A stretch of DNA of 64,000 bases from assembly GCF_007829335.1 (NCBI RefSeq), contig NZ_VIWO01000001.1, forward strand, positions 868,001 to 932,000, read 5' to 3'. The translations under genes were made by a program, and so were the position numbers. The stretch is from Chitinophaga polysaccharea. GTDB lineage: Bacteria; Bacteroidota; Bacteroidia; Chitinophagales; Chitinophagaceae. Of the stretch, positions 9,101 through 17,025 are shown in pieces. The notes below the pieces were generated by a model. The model saw only the letters and a list, made by a program, of their open reading frames with translations. It was not told the origin of the DNA and did no database searches. Each line of letters starts with the position of its first letter. The stretch's first letter is position 1.

Positions 9101-9921
9101 AGTTCCAGGATGAAGAAAGGAAGGAACACCTGCGTAAGCTGATCTATCCGTTTATCCTGCGCCGTACCAAAGAACAGGTGGCGAAAGACCTGCCGGAAAA
9201 AATAGAAACCGTGATCTTCTGCGAAATGGATGCGGAACAAAGGCATATTTATGATGCTTACCGTAATACCTATCGCTCCAAGATCCTTGGTGTTATTGAA
9301 GATCAGGGTATGGAACGTTCGCAGCTCACCATCCTGCAAGGGTTGATGAAGTTGCGGCAGATCTGCGATTCGCCGGCTATCCTGAACGATACCGAACAAT
9401 ACCCGAATCACTCAGTAAAACTGCATGAGCTCACCCGTGAAATTTCCGAGAATATCGGCAACCATAAGGTGCTGATTTTCTCCCAATTCCTGGGTATGCT
9501 TGGATTGATCCGCGATAGGATGCAACACCTGAAAATACCTTACGAGTATTTTGATGGTAGCACCTCCACCGTAGATCGTGAAAAGGCCATTCAAAACTTC
9601 CAGCATAACGATGAATGCCGTGTATTCCTGATTTCACTGAAAGCCGGTGGTGTAGGTTTGAACCTCACCGCAGCTGACTATGTATATATTGTGGATCCCT
9701 GGTGGAACCCGGCTGTAGAGCAGCAAGCGATTGACCGTACTCACCGTATTGGGCAAACGAAAAATATCTTTGCTTACCGCATGATCTGTAAGGATACGGT
9801 AGAAGAGAAAATATTGCAACTGCAGGAAAGGAAGAAATCGCTGGTGAAAGAGATTATTTCTGATGACAGCGGTTTTGTGAAGAAGCTGACGAAGGAAGAT
9901 GTGTTGTATTTGTTTAGTTAA
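6184..9921 (+). CDS. SNF2/RapA-type DNA translocase with SWIM zinc fingers
   Basis: A 1245-residue Swi2/Snf2 ATPase. The N-terminus holds a SWIM zinc finger (IRCQCPYNLGDICRHEAAA, CxC-x-CxH) and a second, similar cluster near residues 184-200 (HCTCDE...CVHKTAL). A long middle region (about 250-780) corresponds to the SNF2-associated bacterial domain. The ATPase begins near residue 800 with ILADDMGLGKTIQAL (Walker A), DESQAIKN (Walker B, DESQ instead of DEAQ), SGTPMQN, and helicase C motifs GGVGLNLTAADYVYIVDPWW and DRTHRIGQ. Such proteins move along DNA and remodel protein complexes such as stalled RNA polymerase; the exact role here is unknown. It is followed 36 bases later by the MNT/HEPN pair in the same direction. 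Confidence 0.93.
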   Translation: MSLPHLLKYVYNNGTDEVIRRGKRIFSTGGVELIEADPVLKTATFRVKSDTHANYYRVSINKYGETSGMSIRCQCPYNLGDICRHEAAALFQLQEMLDKNHFESFDTQFDQQHTLVKMKSIDIKSIKLLTSGAILAEAEEIAKKHPAKIKHAKDEKVEAVLTLDGQEFPLIIQRNEERFFDTHCTCDETEHALCVHKTALFLQLLQKHGPFYFDTLRNWDKEKNKLLSLYGYSLSDDLEGKFAFSYMDGKPFLRVLDPTIKRVDGATAGRQPVTAPPPPEETITISQRLATVFNANETLYPYFKIDLVSGEINEEQTAFVSLASKLDLTKYVDFYQYKEKDRELIAPIRKLQGSEVSKFLSKNSPFAGIWENITHENAEELPTETKELMLEYLHPKLAKLFPQLAEHGLVFELPNRQAFKTKSLQQLQIGADRLKLVIKTTTGDTHVTVNCYVSIEGELINVADNQWDSPLLFLHKQVIYLFESPQDALHVELFKQNGQLRIANNEWPTYLKDYLLPLSRQYDIQFDKGLLAEVKDIAPEPRVFLKELGETFIIQPGFAYRGQEVEWNDEGKITVQEGNKVVIIHRNKPAEEEFVAKLRTLHTNFAQHDNNNYFYLRAKEALKNNWFFLFFDALKEMNVRVFGFDSLRNFKFSSHKPVTNLQISSGIDWFDAQIEVLYGDQKVSIKDIKNALANKQNYVQLADGSLGLLPEEWLRKYSLLFKVGEEKDKGLKLSKYNFSVIDELYEFIDDEAVVLELEQKRRKLLQFDEIRNIALPENLKAKLRPYQESGFQWLNYLDDIKWGGILADDMGLGKTIQALTFLQYYKNKNGGKTMALIVCPTTLIYNWENEIKKFTPDIRHHIHHGPARFKSAEELVNFDAIITTYGTLRSDIQLLMKIEFDYVILDESQAIKNPQSKVTKAAQLLQTRNRLALSGTPMQNNTFDIYAQMNFLNPGMLGSVDFFRNEFATPIDKFQDEERKEHLRKLIYPFILRRTKEQVAKDLPEKIETVIFCEMDAEQRHIYDAYRNTYRSKILGVIEDQGMERSQLTILQGLMKLRQICDSPAILNDTEQYPNHSVKLHELTREISENIGNHKVLIFSQFLGMLGLIRDRMQHLKIPYEYFDGSTSTVDREKAIQNFQHNDECRVFLISLKAGGVGLNLTAADYVYIVDPWWNPAVEQQAIDRTHRIGQTKNIFAYRMICKDTVEEKILQLQERKKSLVKEIISDDSGFVKKLTKEDVLYLFS

Positions 9922-9957
9922 TGTTGAGGTATTGCCATTATGCGTTAAATTAGCTTT

Positions 9958-10251
9958 ATGAAACTTTCGCAACAAGAGATTCAAATCATTCAGCATTATT
10001 TCGCAGATAAACCTGTGAAAAAGGCTTTCATTTTTGGTTCTCAGGCGAGAGGTGATGCGGACGAATTAAGCGATATTGATATTTTGGTTGAGTTGGATTA
10101 CTCCAAATATATAGGTTTGGGATTTGTAACAATGCAACAGGACCTGGAAAACCAGCTACATAAAAAGGTGGATCTTATTTCAGAAAAAGCGTTGTCGAAA
10201 TATATCTTACCATTTGTAGAATCTGATAAGCAGTTGATCTATGAAAGGTAA
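9958..10251 (+). CDS. mntA: MNT-domain nucleotidyltransferase antitoxin
   Basis: A 97-residue minimal nucleotidyltransferase. The catalytic signature GSQARGDADELSDID fits GSX10DXD exactly. In the MNT/HEPN type VII system the antitoxin inactivates its HEPN partner by adding AMP to a tyrosine next to the RNase active site. The next gene encodes exactly that partner and overlaps by 11 bases, so translation is probably coupled. The transcript may start in the short gap after the helicase gene or continue from it. Confidence 0.88.
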   Translation: MKLSQQEIQIIQHYFADKPVKKAFIFGSQARGDADELSDIDILVELDYSKYIGLGFVTMQQDLENQLHKKVDLISEKALSKYILPFVESDKQLIYER

Positions 10252-10588
10252 GATGGGTGATAAGCAGCGCTTACAGCACATCGCCGAAGCAATAGGCGAG
10301 ATAGAAGCCTATGCCGGAGGCAAATCTCTTTCTGATTTCATGGAAAATTCAATGATGCGTTTTGCTTCTGTAAAGCAAATTGAGATTATTGGAGAAGCTG
10401 CCAATTTGCTGACGCAGGAGCTAAGAGATAATAACAACGATGTTGCCTGGCGGCAAATTATAGGACTTAGGCATATTCTCGTTCACGAATATTTTGGGAT
10501 AGATGCTGAAGTGATATGGCAAATTATCGAGAACGATATTCCTGTTTTAAAAGAAAGAGTAGATGAAATGCTGAATGCTATAGAATAG
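10241..10588 (+). CDS. hepT: HEPN-domain RNase toxin (HepT-like, DUF86)
   Basis: A 115-residue all-helical HEPN protein. The catalytic motif is RHILVHEY, matching RX4HXY, with the Tyr that MNT antitoxins modify. HepT toxins cleave RNA, including tRNA in some systems. The start at 10241 overlaps the antitoxin gene; an alternative ATG lies at 10253, one base after its stop, and gives a protein four residues shorter. All hallmark residues are present, so the toxin looks intact. A strong terminator follows at 10609. The pair is likely a stability or phage-defence module. Confidence 0.88.
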   Translation: MKGKMGDKQRLQHIAEAIGEIEAYAGGKSLSDFMENSMMRFASVKQIEIIGEAANLLTQELRDNNNDVAWRQIIGLRHILVHEYFGIDAEVIWQIIENDIPVLKERVDEMLNAIE

Positions 10589-10608
10589 CTTATTTTAAAA
10601 GCAGCTGG

Positions 10609-10648
10609 AAGGGAGATATTTGTTTTTAACAGCATATCTCCCTTTTTT
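10609..10648 (+). terminator. Intrinsic terminator of the MNT/HEPN unit
   Basis: Stem AAGGGAGATAT / ATATCTCCCTT (11 bp, perfect) with a 14-base loop and a T-run directly after, 20 bases downstream of the hepT stop. Confidence 0.8.
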
Positions 10649-10680
10649 GTGCCTGCCAATTTTCATAAACCCTTTTTCAT

Positions 10681-10709
10681 TTTCTGCATACACCCTTCCG
10701 TTTCTGCAT
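10681..10709. repeat. Direct repeat upstream of the kdp operon
   Basis: TTTCTGCAT occurs twice, at 10681-10689 and 10701-10709, exactly 20 bases (about two helical turns) apart. It lies between the HEPN terminator and the kdp genes, in a region with no ORF. This spacing suits a dimeric activator bound to one face of the DNA; the protein is not known. Confidence 0.4.
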
Positions 10710-10755
10710 GGTTTACCTCACCAATACATTTTATTCTAATGCCGTTATTGTTTTT

Positions 10756-10780
10756 TAAATAATTGATATTCAATTATTTA
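10756..10780. promoter_or_regulatory. Perfect AT-rich palindrome, candidate kdp operator
   Basis: TAAATAATTGA, three bases TAT, then its exact reverse complement TCAATTATTTA. The 11-bp arms are perfect. It lies about 100 bases before the first gene of the kdp cluster, where a KdpE-like or other K+-responsive regulator would bind. AT-rich palindromes also arise by chance or as DNA-bending sites. Confidence 0.45.
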
Positions 10781-10857
10781 TGTATCAATGAAAGCATCTT
10801 CCCCAACGCTGGCATTCCGCTGGCATTACCCCAATTGTATCAAAACAATTGATCGAT

Positions 10858-11202
10858 ATGCTACCAGACTCAAAAATCTCTCAACTGATAGGTTTGCAGA
10901 TTCCAGGGTTAACATTTCCTGCCGCTCAGCAGGAGCCTGTGAGAGGCTCCATTAGTAAGGTAATCCACACTTTTGCGGATTATACCAGCCGAATGATCAG
11001 AAGTGAACAATTACACGAGGTAAAGCGTTGCTTTACCGTGGCAGGTGTATTATATCATAATGGGAGCAGTGCGTTGCGCAATGCTATTGAAAGCGCCTTC
11101 ATGTATACGTTATCTCCCCTGCTCTGTGGCAAGCATAAGGAATTATTGCCTTTATCACTGAAGAACATCAGGATTCAGCATTTACAAACAATCGCTATAT
11201 AA
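10858..11202 (+). CDS. Conserved protein of unknown function at the head of the kdp operon
   Basis: A 114-residue soluble protein starting MLPDSKISQLIG; a TTG at 10849 would add three residues. It has a conserved-looking FADYTSRMIRSEQLHEVKRCFTVA core, then GSSALRNAIESAFMYTLSP. I recall short proteins of this kind beside Bacteroidota kdp genes, but no function is known to me. It sits 11 bases before the first tiny membrane peptide and is probably cotranscribed with kdpFABC. The pattern of a helical bundle with a conserved Phe-Tyr segment suggests a small regulatory or assembly factor (inference). Confidence 0.7.
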   Translation: MLPDSKISQLIGLQIPGLTFPAAQQEPVRGSISKVIHTFADYTSRMIRSEQLHEVKRCFTVAGVLYHNGSSALRNAIESAFMYTLSPLLCGKHKELLPLSLKNIRIQHLQTIAI

Positions 11203-11213
11203 AACAACATTTT

Positions 11214-11300
11214 ATGATGATGACTATTCTCCTGGTACTGGCGGGAATCGCCTGCTTTGCCGTGTTTTTTAAATCGGTAGACTATTTCGAAAAGATCTAA
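11214..11300 (+). CDS. 28-residue single-pass membrane peptide, kdp-associated
   Basis: The ORF encodes a hydrophobic helix (ILLVLAGIACFAVFF, residues about 5-19) ending in KSVDYFEKI. It is separate from, and 11 bases before, a second peptide that looks like KdpF. Three ATGs in a row open it (11214, 11217, 11220). Its position, size and single helix suggest an accessory subunit that packs against KdpA, as KdpF does. The family is not one I can name. Being so short it is easily missed by annotation. Confidence 0.6.
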   Translation: MMMTILLVLAGIACFAVFFKSVDYFEKI

Positions 11301-11311
11301 TTACAATTATT

Positions 11312-11389
11312 ATGAACGCATTATTTGTTTTATCACTTTTCGTTTTCGGCTACATGATCTATGTACTGTTGAAACCTGAAAAATTCTGA
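11312..11389 (+). CDS. kdpF: KdpF-like small subunit of the K+-transporting ATPase
   Basis: A 25-residue peptide with one membrane helix (LFVLSLFVFGYMIYVLL) and the tail KPEKF. KdpF of other bacteria is about 29 residues with the same helix and a LLxPExF ending. It stabilises the KdpABC complex in the cytoplasmic membrane. It lies 53 bases before kdpA, in the usual order. Confidence 0.8.
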   Translation: MNALFVLSLFVFGYMIYVLLKPEKF

Positions 11390-11442
11390 GTAACAGATTA
11401 CTCCTACGCCTATACGCAAAGCTTTTTTAACTCACTATTGAA

Positions 11443-13155
11443 ATGACAACAGAAATTTTAGGCGTTATAGCCACCTACGGTATTACGCTGTTATTAGCCT
11501 GGCCACTGGCGAGGTACATCGTAAAGATATTCAGGGGCGAGCGTACCTGGTCCGACTTTATGGCGCCACTGGAGCGCCTGTTCTTTAAGATATCGGGCAT
11601 CAATCCCCATGAAGAAATGAATTGGAAACAGCATCTGAAAGCCATGCTGACCATCAATTTAGTATGGTTTGTATATGCCTTTTTTGCGCTGATGTTCCAG
11701 GATAAACTGCCGCTGAACCCAGATGGAAACCCGGGACAGTCGGCCGATCTGGCGTTTAACACGGCCATCAGTTTCGTAGTAAACTGTAACCTGCAACACT
11801 ATTCCGGCGAAGCAGGTGTTACCTACTTTACACAGTTATTTGTACTGGCCTTCCTGCAATTTGTGAGCGCCGCCACGGGTATTGCTGCATTGGTAGTAGT
11901 ATTTAAGGCGATGAAAGAAAAGACGACCACGCAGCTGGGCAACTTCTGGGACATTTTTCTTAAAACGATTACCCGTATCCTGTTGCCTATCAGCATTGTG
12001 ATAGCGCTGATTTTCATATTTAATGGTATGCCCGCCAGCTTTGCCGGTAAAGATACGGTGCTGACCATGCAGGGCGATACCGTAAACGTATCCCGCGGAC
12101 CTGTTGCCGGTTTCGTAGCCATCAAACACCTCGGTACTAATGGTGGTGGTTTCTTTGGCGCCAACTCCGCCCATCCACTGGAGAATGTCAATTATGTTAC
12201 CTGGATGACCGAAATGGTAGCACAGGTAGTGATTCCTATTGCGATGGTATTTGCCCTGGGCATGTTTATACAACGAAAGAAATTTGCGTACGTCATTTTC
12301 GGGATCATGACGATAGGGATGATCTGTTTGCTGATCCCATCTATGCAGCAGGAAATGGCCGGCAACCCGGAAATAGCCAAGATGGGTATACACCAGGCCA
12401 CAGGGGCCATGGAGGGCAAGGAAGTGCGGTTTGGCCCGGCCGCCACTGGTTACTGGAGTACCGTGACCACCATTATATCTACCGGTTCTGTATGCGGCTG
12501 GCACGATAGCACCATGCCACTCACAGGTTTAATGCAGCTGCTGGGCATGATGCTCAACTGTTTCTACGGCGGTTGTGGCGTGGGTATCCTTAACTATTAC
12601 ATCTACATCATCATAGCAGTATTTATATCAGGATTGATGGTGGGCCGTACGCCAGAGTTTATGGGACATAAACTGGAGGCGAGAGAAGTAAAGATTGCAG
12701 CGTTGATTACGTTGTTATCTCCCTTCCTGATCCTGGCGGGTACCGCGTTATCTTCCTGGGTACTGTCGCACCACCCGGATATTAACTGGGCCGTGAAACC
12801 GTCGGCCTGGCTAAATAACCCCGGCTATCACGGTTTCTCTGAAATGCTGTATGAATACACTTCTGCCAACGCCAACAATGGTTCTGGTTTTGAAGGTTTG
12901 GGCGATGGTAACATATTCTGGAACGTATCTACCGGCTTTGTGCTGATCCTGGGCAGGTTCCTGCCGATTATCGGCCCGGTGGCAATTGCAGGCCTGATGG
13001 CATCCAAGAAGTATGTGCCTGAATCTGCCGGCACGCTGAGAACAGATTCGCTCACTTTCGGCGCCATGACATTTGCCGTGATTGTTATTCTCACTGCCCT
13101 GGCTTATTTCCCAGCCCTGGCATTGGGACCTATCGCAGAGTATTTTTCCCTGTAA
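11443..13155 (+). CDS. kdpA: K+-transporting ATPase, channel-like subunit A
   Basis: A 570-residue integral membrane protein with about ten helices. KdpA is a superfamily-of-K-transporters protein that selects and binds K+ in the high-affinity KdpFABC pump. Filter-type segments include FNTAISFVVNCNLQHYSGE, KHLGTNGGGFFGANSAHPLE, and the later GSGFEGLGDG stretch. Length is normal for the family. It is followed after 21 bases by kdpB. Such operons are induced by K+ limitation or osmotic stress. Confidence 0.97.
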   Translation: MTTEILGVIATYGITLLLAWPLARYIVKIFRGERTWSDFMAPLERLFFKISGINPHEEMNWKQHLKAMLTINLVWFVYAFFALMFQDKLPLNPDGNPGQSADLAFNTAISFVVNCNLQHYSGEAGVTYFTQLFVLAFLQFVSAATGIAALVVVFKAMKEKTTTQLGNFWDIFLKTITRILLPISIVIALIFIFNGMPASFAGKDTVLTMQGDTVNVSRGPVAGFVAIKHLGTNGGGFFGANSAHPLENVNYVTWMTEMVAQVVIPIAMVFALGMFIQRKKFAYVIFGIMTIGMICLLIPSMQQEMAGNPEIAKMGIHQATGAMEGKEVRFGPAATGYWSTVTTIISTGSVCGWHDSTMPLTGLMQLLGMMLNCFYGGCGVGILNYYIYIIIAVFISGLMVGRTPEFMGHKLEAREVKIAALITLLSPFLILAGTALSSWVLSHHPDINWAVKPSAWLNNPGYHGFSEMLYEYTSANANNGSGFEGLGDGNIFWNVSTGFVLILGRFLPIIGPVAIAGLMASKKYVPESAGTLRTDSLTFGAMTFAVIVILTALAYFPALALGPIAEYFSL

Positions 13156-13176
13156 TTTTTTTAATGACTGACTACC

Positions 13177-15222
13177 ATGAAGCATGATAATAAATTGTTT
13201 CCGAGAGAGCAGGTGATGGAGAGCCTGAAGCAGTCTTTCGTGAAGCTGCATCCGAAATTGATGATTAAAAACCCGGTGATGTTCACCGTGGAAATAGGTA
13301 CCGCGGTAATGGCCATCGTAGCTTTGTATACCATTTTTACCGGCAACCGTGAGCAGGGCAGCGTAGCTTATAACATCGCCATCTTTGCGGTGCTATTTCT
13401 CACTGTATTGTTTGCCAACTTTGCAGAAGCCATTGCAGAAGCACGTGGTAAAGCACAGGCTGAGAGCCTGCGCAAAACAAGGGAAGAAACACCTGCGAAA
13501 AAGATAGAATTGATAGGTGAAATATTCACCAATGAAATTAAAATAGTATCCTCCTCTACCCTGCGCAAGGGCGACATCTTTGCCTGTGACCCCGGCGACA
13601 TCATCCCGGCCGACGGAGAGATTGTACAAGGGCTCGCGAGCATCGATGAATCGGCTATTACCGGCGAAAGTGCGCCGGTAATCAGGGAAGCCGGTGGCGA
13701 TAAATCGAGTGTGGTCGGTGGTACTAAAGTATTGTCTGATCATATCAAAGTAAGGGTCACCACCGAACCCGGTGAATCCTTCCTGGATAAAATGATTGCC
13801 CTGGTAGAGGGCGCCAGCCGCCAGAAAACGCCGAATGAAATAGCGTTAACGATCCTGCTGGCCAGCTTTACACTGATATTTATTATCGTGTGCGTAACGC
13901 TGAAACCTTTTGCCGACTATGCGCAAACACCTATTACCATTGCGGCCTTTATTTCACTGTTTGTTTGCCTGATTCCTACTACCATTGGTGGTTTACTATC
14001 TGCCATCGGTATTGCGGGTATGGACCGTGCTTTGCGCGCCAATGTAATTACCAAATCCGGTAAAGCGGTGGAAACAGCCGGAGATATTGATGTGCTGTTG
14101 CTTGATAAAACAGGAACTATTACCATTGGTAACCGTAAGGCCACTAACTTCTATGCTACCAATGGCATTTCTACTGAGGAATTTATCCGCCTCTGTGCAT
14201 TGAGTTCTTTATCAGACGAAACACCCGAAGGAAAGTCAATTGTAGAGTTGGCAGGTAAAGAAGTGGTAAACAAATTGACCGTAACTGGCGCCAGCCTGGT
14301 AAAATTTACCGCCGAAACCCGTAGCAGTGGTATCGACTTGCCCGATGGTAACCGTATCCGTAAAGGCGCTTACGACGCTATCCGCCGGCTGACCGAAAAA
14401 GAAGGATTTGTTTTCCCGGAAGAGACCCGCTCCCGCGTGGAAGCCATTTCGAAGGATGGTGGTACTCCACTGGTAGTAGCACTCAACAGTAAAGTGCAGG
14501 GAGTGATAGAATTACAGGATATTATCAAGCCCGGTATCAGTGAGCGTTTCGACCGCCTGCGCAGAATGGGGGTGAAAACGGTGATGGTAACCGGCGACAA
14601 CCCACTTACCGCCAAATACATTGCTACCAAAGCCGGTGTGGATGACTTCATCGCAGAAGCCAAACCGGAAGATAAAATGAGTTATATCCGTAAGGAGCAG
14701 AATGAAGGCCGCCTGGTAGCCATGATGGGCGATGGTACCAACGATGCGCCGGCACTGGCGCAGGCCGATGTGGGAGTAGCGATGAACAGTGGTACACAGG
14801 CCGCCAAAGAAGCCGGCAATATGGTGGACCTGGACAATGATCCTACCAAGCTGATTGAGATCGTGGAAATTGGAAAGCAACTGCTGATGACGCGTGGTAC
14901 ACTCACCACTTTCTCCATCGCCAACGACGTGGCCAAATATTTTGCCATTGTTCCTGCGCTGTTTGTGGCCTCTATCCCCGCTTTGCAGGGTATTAACATC
15001 ATGAAACTGCATAGCCCTGAAACAGCCATCCTGAGTGCGGTAATTTTCAATGCCATTATTATCCCATTGCTGATACCGCTGGCATTAAAAGGGGTGGCCT
15101 ATAAACCAATTGGCGCCAGTGCCTTGCTGCGCAGGAACCTGCTGATTTATGGCGTAGGTGGTATTATCGCGCCTTTCATTGGCATTAAGCTGATTGATAT
15201 GGTGATTGCCCTTTTCATGTAA
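13177..15222 (+). CDS. kdpB: K+-transporting P-type ATPase, catalytic subunit B
   Basis: A 681-residue P1A-type ATPase that hydrolyses ATP to drive K+ uptake through KdpA. Seen: the actuator motif [10 protein letters not shown], the phosphorylation site [12 protein letters not shown] (Asp of DKTGT), the nucleotide-domain segment [22 protein letters not shown], and the hinge [16 protein letters not shown]. All key residues are intact. The four-helix membrane core flanks these. It lies 25 bases before kdpC. Confidence 0.98.
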   Translation: MKHDNKLFPREQVMESLKQSFVKLHPKLMIKNPVMFTVEIGTAVMAIVALYTIFTGNREQGSVAYNIAIFAVLFLTVLFANFAEAIAEARGKAQAESLRKTREETPAKKIELIGEIFTNEIKIVSSSTLRKGDIFACDPGDIIPADGEIVQGLASIDESAITGESAPVIREAGGDKSSVVGGTKVLSDHIKVRVTTEPGESFLDKMIALVEGASRQKTPNEIALTILLASFTLIFIIVCVTLKPFADYAQTPITIAAFISLFVCLIPTTIGGLLSAIGIAGMDRALRANVITKSGKAVETAGDIDVLLLDKTGTITIGNRKATNFYATNGISTEEFIRLCALSSLSDETPEGKSIVELAGKEVVNKLTVTGASLVKFTAETRSSGIDLPDGNRIRKGAYDAIRRLTEKEGFVFPEETRSRVEAISKDGGTPLVVALNSKVQGVIELQDIIKPGISERFDRLRRMGVKTVMVTGDNPLTAKYIATKAGVDDFIAEAKPEDKMSYIRKEQNEGRLVAMMGDGTNDAPALAQADVGVAMNSGTQAAKEAGNMVDLDNDPTKLIEIVEIGKQLLMTRGTLTTFSIANDVAKYFAIVPALFVASIPALQGINIMKLHSPETAILSAVIFNAIIIPLLIPLALKGVAYKPIGASALLRRNLLIYGVGGIIAPFIGIKLIDMVIALFM

Positions 15223-15247
15223 TTCTAAATAGAAAAAATTTAAAGAG

Positions 15248-15811
15248 ATGAAAAAATATTTGTGGCCTTCTATAAAACTGACACTGTTGCTGGTGATTGT
15301 ACTGGGCGGATTATATCCCCTGTTCCTGGCGGCAGTTGCTAAACTGGCCCCTGGTAAAGGTGATGGTGTAACGGTAACGCATAATGGAAGAGTGGTAGGT
15401 TATGAGAACATTGCGCAGAAATTTACAGACGATAAATATTTTCAGCCACGCCCTTCTACAGTGGATTACAATGCGGCAAGTTCCGGTGGTTCCAATAAAT
15501 CGGCCGGTAACCCTGACTACCTCAAAACGGTACAGGCCAGGATCGACACCTTTATGGCGCATAATCCGGATGTAAAGAAAGAAGATATTCCCGCTGAACT
15601 GGTAACAGCTTCTGCCAGCGGACTCGATCCGCATTTATCGCCGGAAGCGGCCTATGTACAGATACCGCGGGTAGCGAAACTGAGGGGTATTCCAGCCGAC
15701 CGTCTGAAACAATTGGTAGATGCTAATACCAAGCCTCCTGTTTTAGGAGTATTGGGTGTGGCCACTGTAAACGTGTTAAAATTGAACATAGCACTCGACG
15801 ATTTGAAGTAA
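15248..15811 (+). CDS. kdpC: K+-transporting ATPase subunit C
   Basis: A 187-residue protein with one N-terminal membrane helix (residues 7-29) and a periplasmic domain. Family motifs are KYFQPRPSTVDYNAASSGGS and the region SGLDPHLSPEAAYVQIPRVA, then VLGVLGVATVNVLKLN. KdpC acts in assembly and nucleotide affinity of the pump. The porin gene follows after about 120 bases. Confidence 0.97.
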   Translation: MKKYLWPSIKLTLLLVIVLGGLYPLFLAAVAKLAPGKGDGVTVTHNGRVVGYENIAQKFTDDKYFQPRPSTVDYNAASSGGSNKSAGNPDYLKTVQARIDTFMAHNPDVKKEDIPAELVTASASGLDPHLSPEAAYVQIPRVAKLRGIPADRLKQLVDANTKPPVLGVLGVATVNVLKLNIALDDLK

Positions 15812-15933
15812 GCCGGGTGTAGTCCTATTATTCCTTTAACCTGTGATATCCTATGAAACCCATTGACTGGCAGTCCGTAGCTGCGGATTGCCAGGATTTA
15901 TTACCATCAGCCTATATTAAAAAGTCAACTTAC

Positions 15934-17016
15934 ATGAAGAAAATTTTATTGCTGGGCGGTTTGCTGGCAACAGCTATTACTATGTTTGCTCAGGAAGCGC
16001 CTACGGCCGAAAAAGAGAAAGGAAAAGTAACCTTTTCAGGATATGCGGAAGCTTATTACAGCTATGATTTTAACAACCCGGCTAATCATCTCCGGCCAGG
16101 TTTTTTATACAACTTTAACCGGCATAATGAGCTAAACCTGAACCTGGCGATGGTAAAAGCCAATTATACCAGTGACCGGATAAGAGCAAACGTGGGATTG
16201 ATGGCCGGCACCTATCCGCAATATAACCTGGCCACCGAGCCTACCCTGATGCAGTATGTATATGAAGCCAATGTAGGCGTTCGTGTGGGCAAAAACGTAT
16301 GGATTGATGCAGGTGTAATGCCGTCGCATATTGGGTTTGAAAGCGCTATTGGAAAAGATTGTCCCACCCTTACGAGGAGCATACTGGGCGAAAATTCGCC
16401 TTACTATGAAACCGGTGTAAAGGTAACCTGGAATCCGAACGACAAATGGACGTTTGCCGCGATGTACCTGAATGGATGGCAAAGAATCAAAAGAGTAGAT
16501 GGTAATCAAACTCCTGCTTTTGGTACGCAAATTACTTTTAAACCCAGTGACAAAGTACTGCTCAACTGGAGCACTTATGTAGGAAATGATCTCCCGGATA
16601 GTGTAAGGCAAATGCGTTACTTTAATAATGTTTATGGTACCTTTAATATAACGGAAAAGTTAAGTGTTATTGCCGGATTTGATTTTGGATTACAACAGAA
16701 AGCCAAAGGGTCTTCTGATCTGAACAGCTGGTATAGCCCTGTTGTGATTGCGAAATATGCTTTTACCAGCAAATTTGCGATGGCAGGCCGTGTAGAGCAT
16801 TACAACGACCAGCATGGCGTAGTAATCAACACCGGTACTGCAAATGGATTTCAGACCACCGGCTACTCCCTTAATCTTGATTTTACCCCGGTGGATCATG
16901 TCATGTTTAGATTGGAAGGAAGAACATTCGATGGTAAAGACAAGACCTTTATGAAAGGCACCCAGATGAAAAATGCCAATACAGCGATTACGGCGTCGCT
17001 GGCAGTATGGTTCTAA
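15934..17016 (+). CDS. Outer-membrane porin of the kdp operon (beta-barrel, BBP2-like)
   Basis: A 360-residue protein with a signal peptide (MKKILLLGGLLATAITMFAQ) and alternating hydrophobic strands ending in an aromatic residue (SLAVWF), as in outer-membrane beta-barrels. Strands such as VTFSGYAEAYYSYDF and the SPYYETGVKVTWNP segment resemble the Bacteroidota porin family DUF1597/BBP2. The frame is open further upstream to 15853, but the ATG at 15934 starts the signal peptide exactly. Its place between kdpC and the sensor suggests it admits K+ across the outer membrane when K+ is scarce (inference). Confidence 0.85.
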   Translation: MKKILLLGGLLATAITMFAQEAPTAEKEKGKVTFSGYAEAYYSYDFNNPANHLRPGFLYNFNRHNELNLNLAMVKANYTSDRIRANVGLMAGTYPQYNLATEPTLMQYVYEANVGVRVGKNVWIDAGVMPSHIGFESAIGKDCPTLTRSILGENSPYYETGVKVTWNPNDKWTFAAMYLNGWQRIKRVDGNQTPAFGTQITFKPSDKVLLNWSTYVGNDLPDSVRQMRYFNNVYGTFNITEKLSVIAGFDFGLQQKAKGSSDLNSWYSPVVIAKYAFTSKFAMAGRVEHYNDQHGVVINTGTANGFQTTGYSLNLDFTPVDHVMFRLEGRTFDGKDKTFMKGTQMKNANTAITASLAVWF

Positions 17017-17025
17017 GTATATCGT

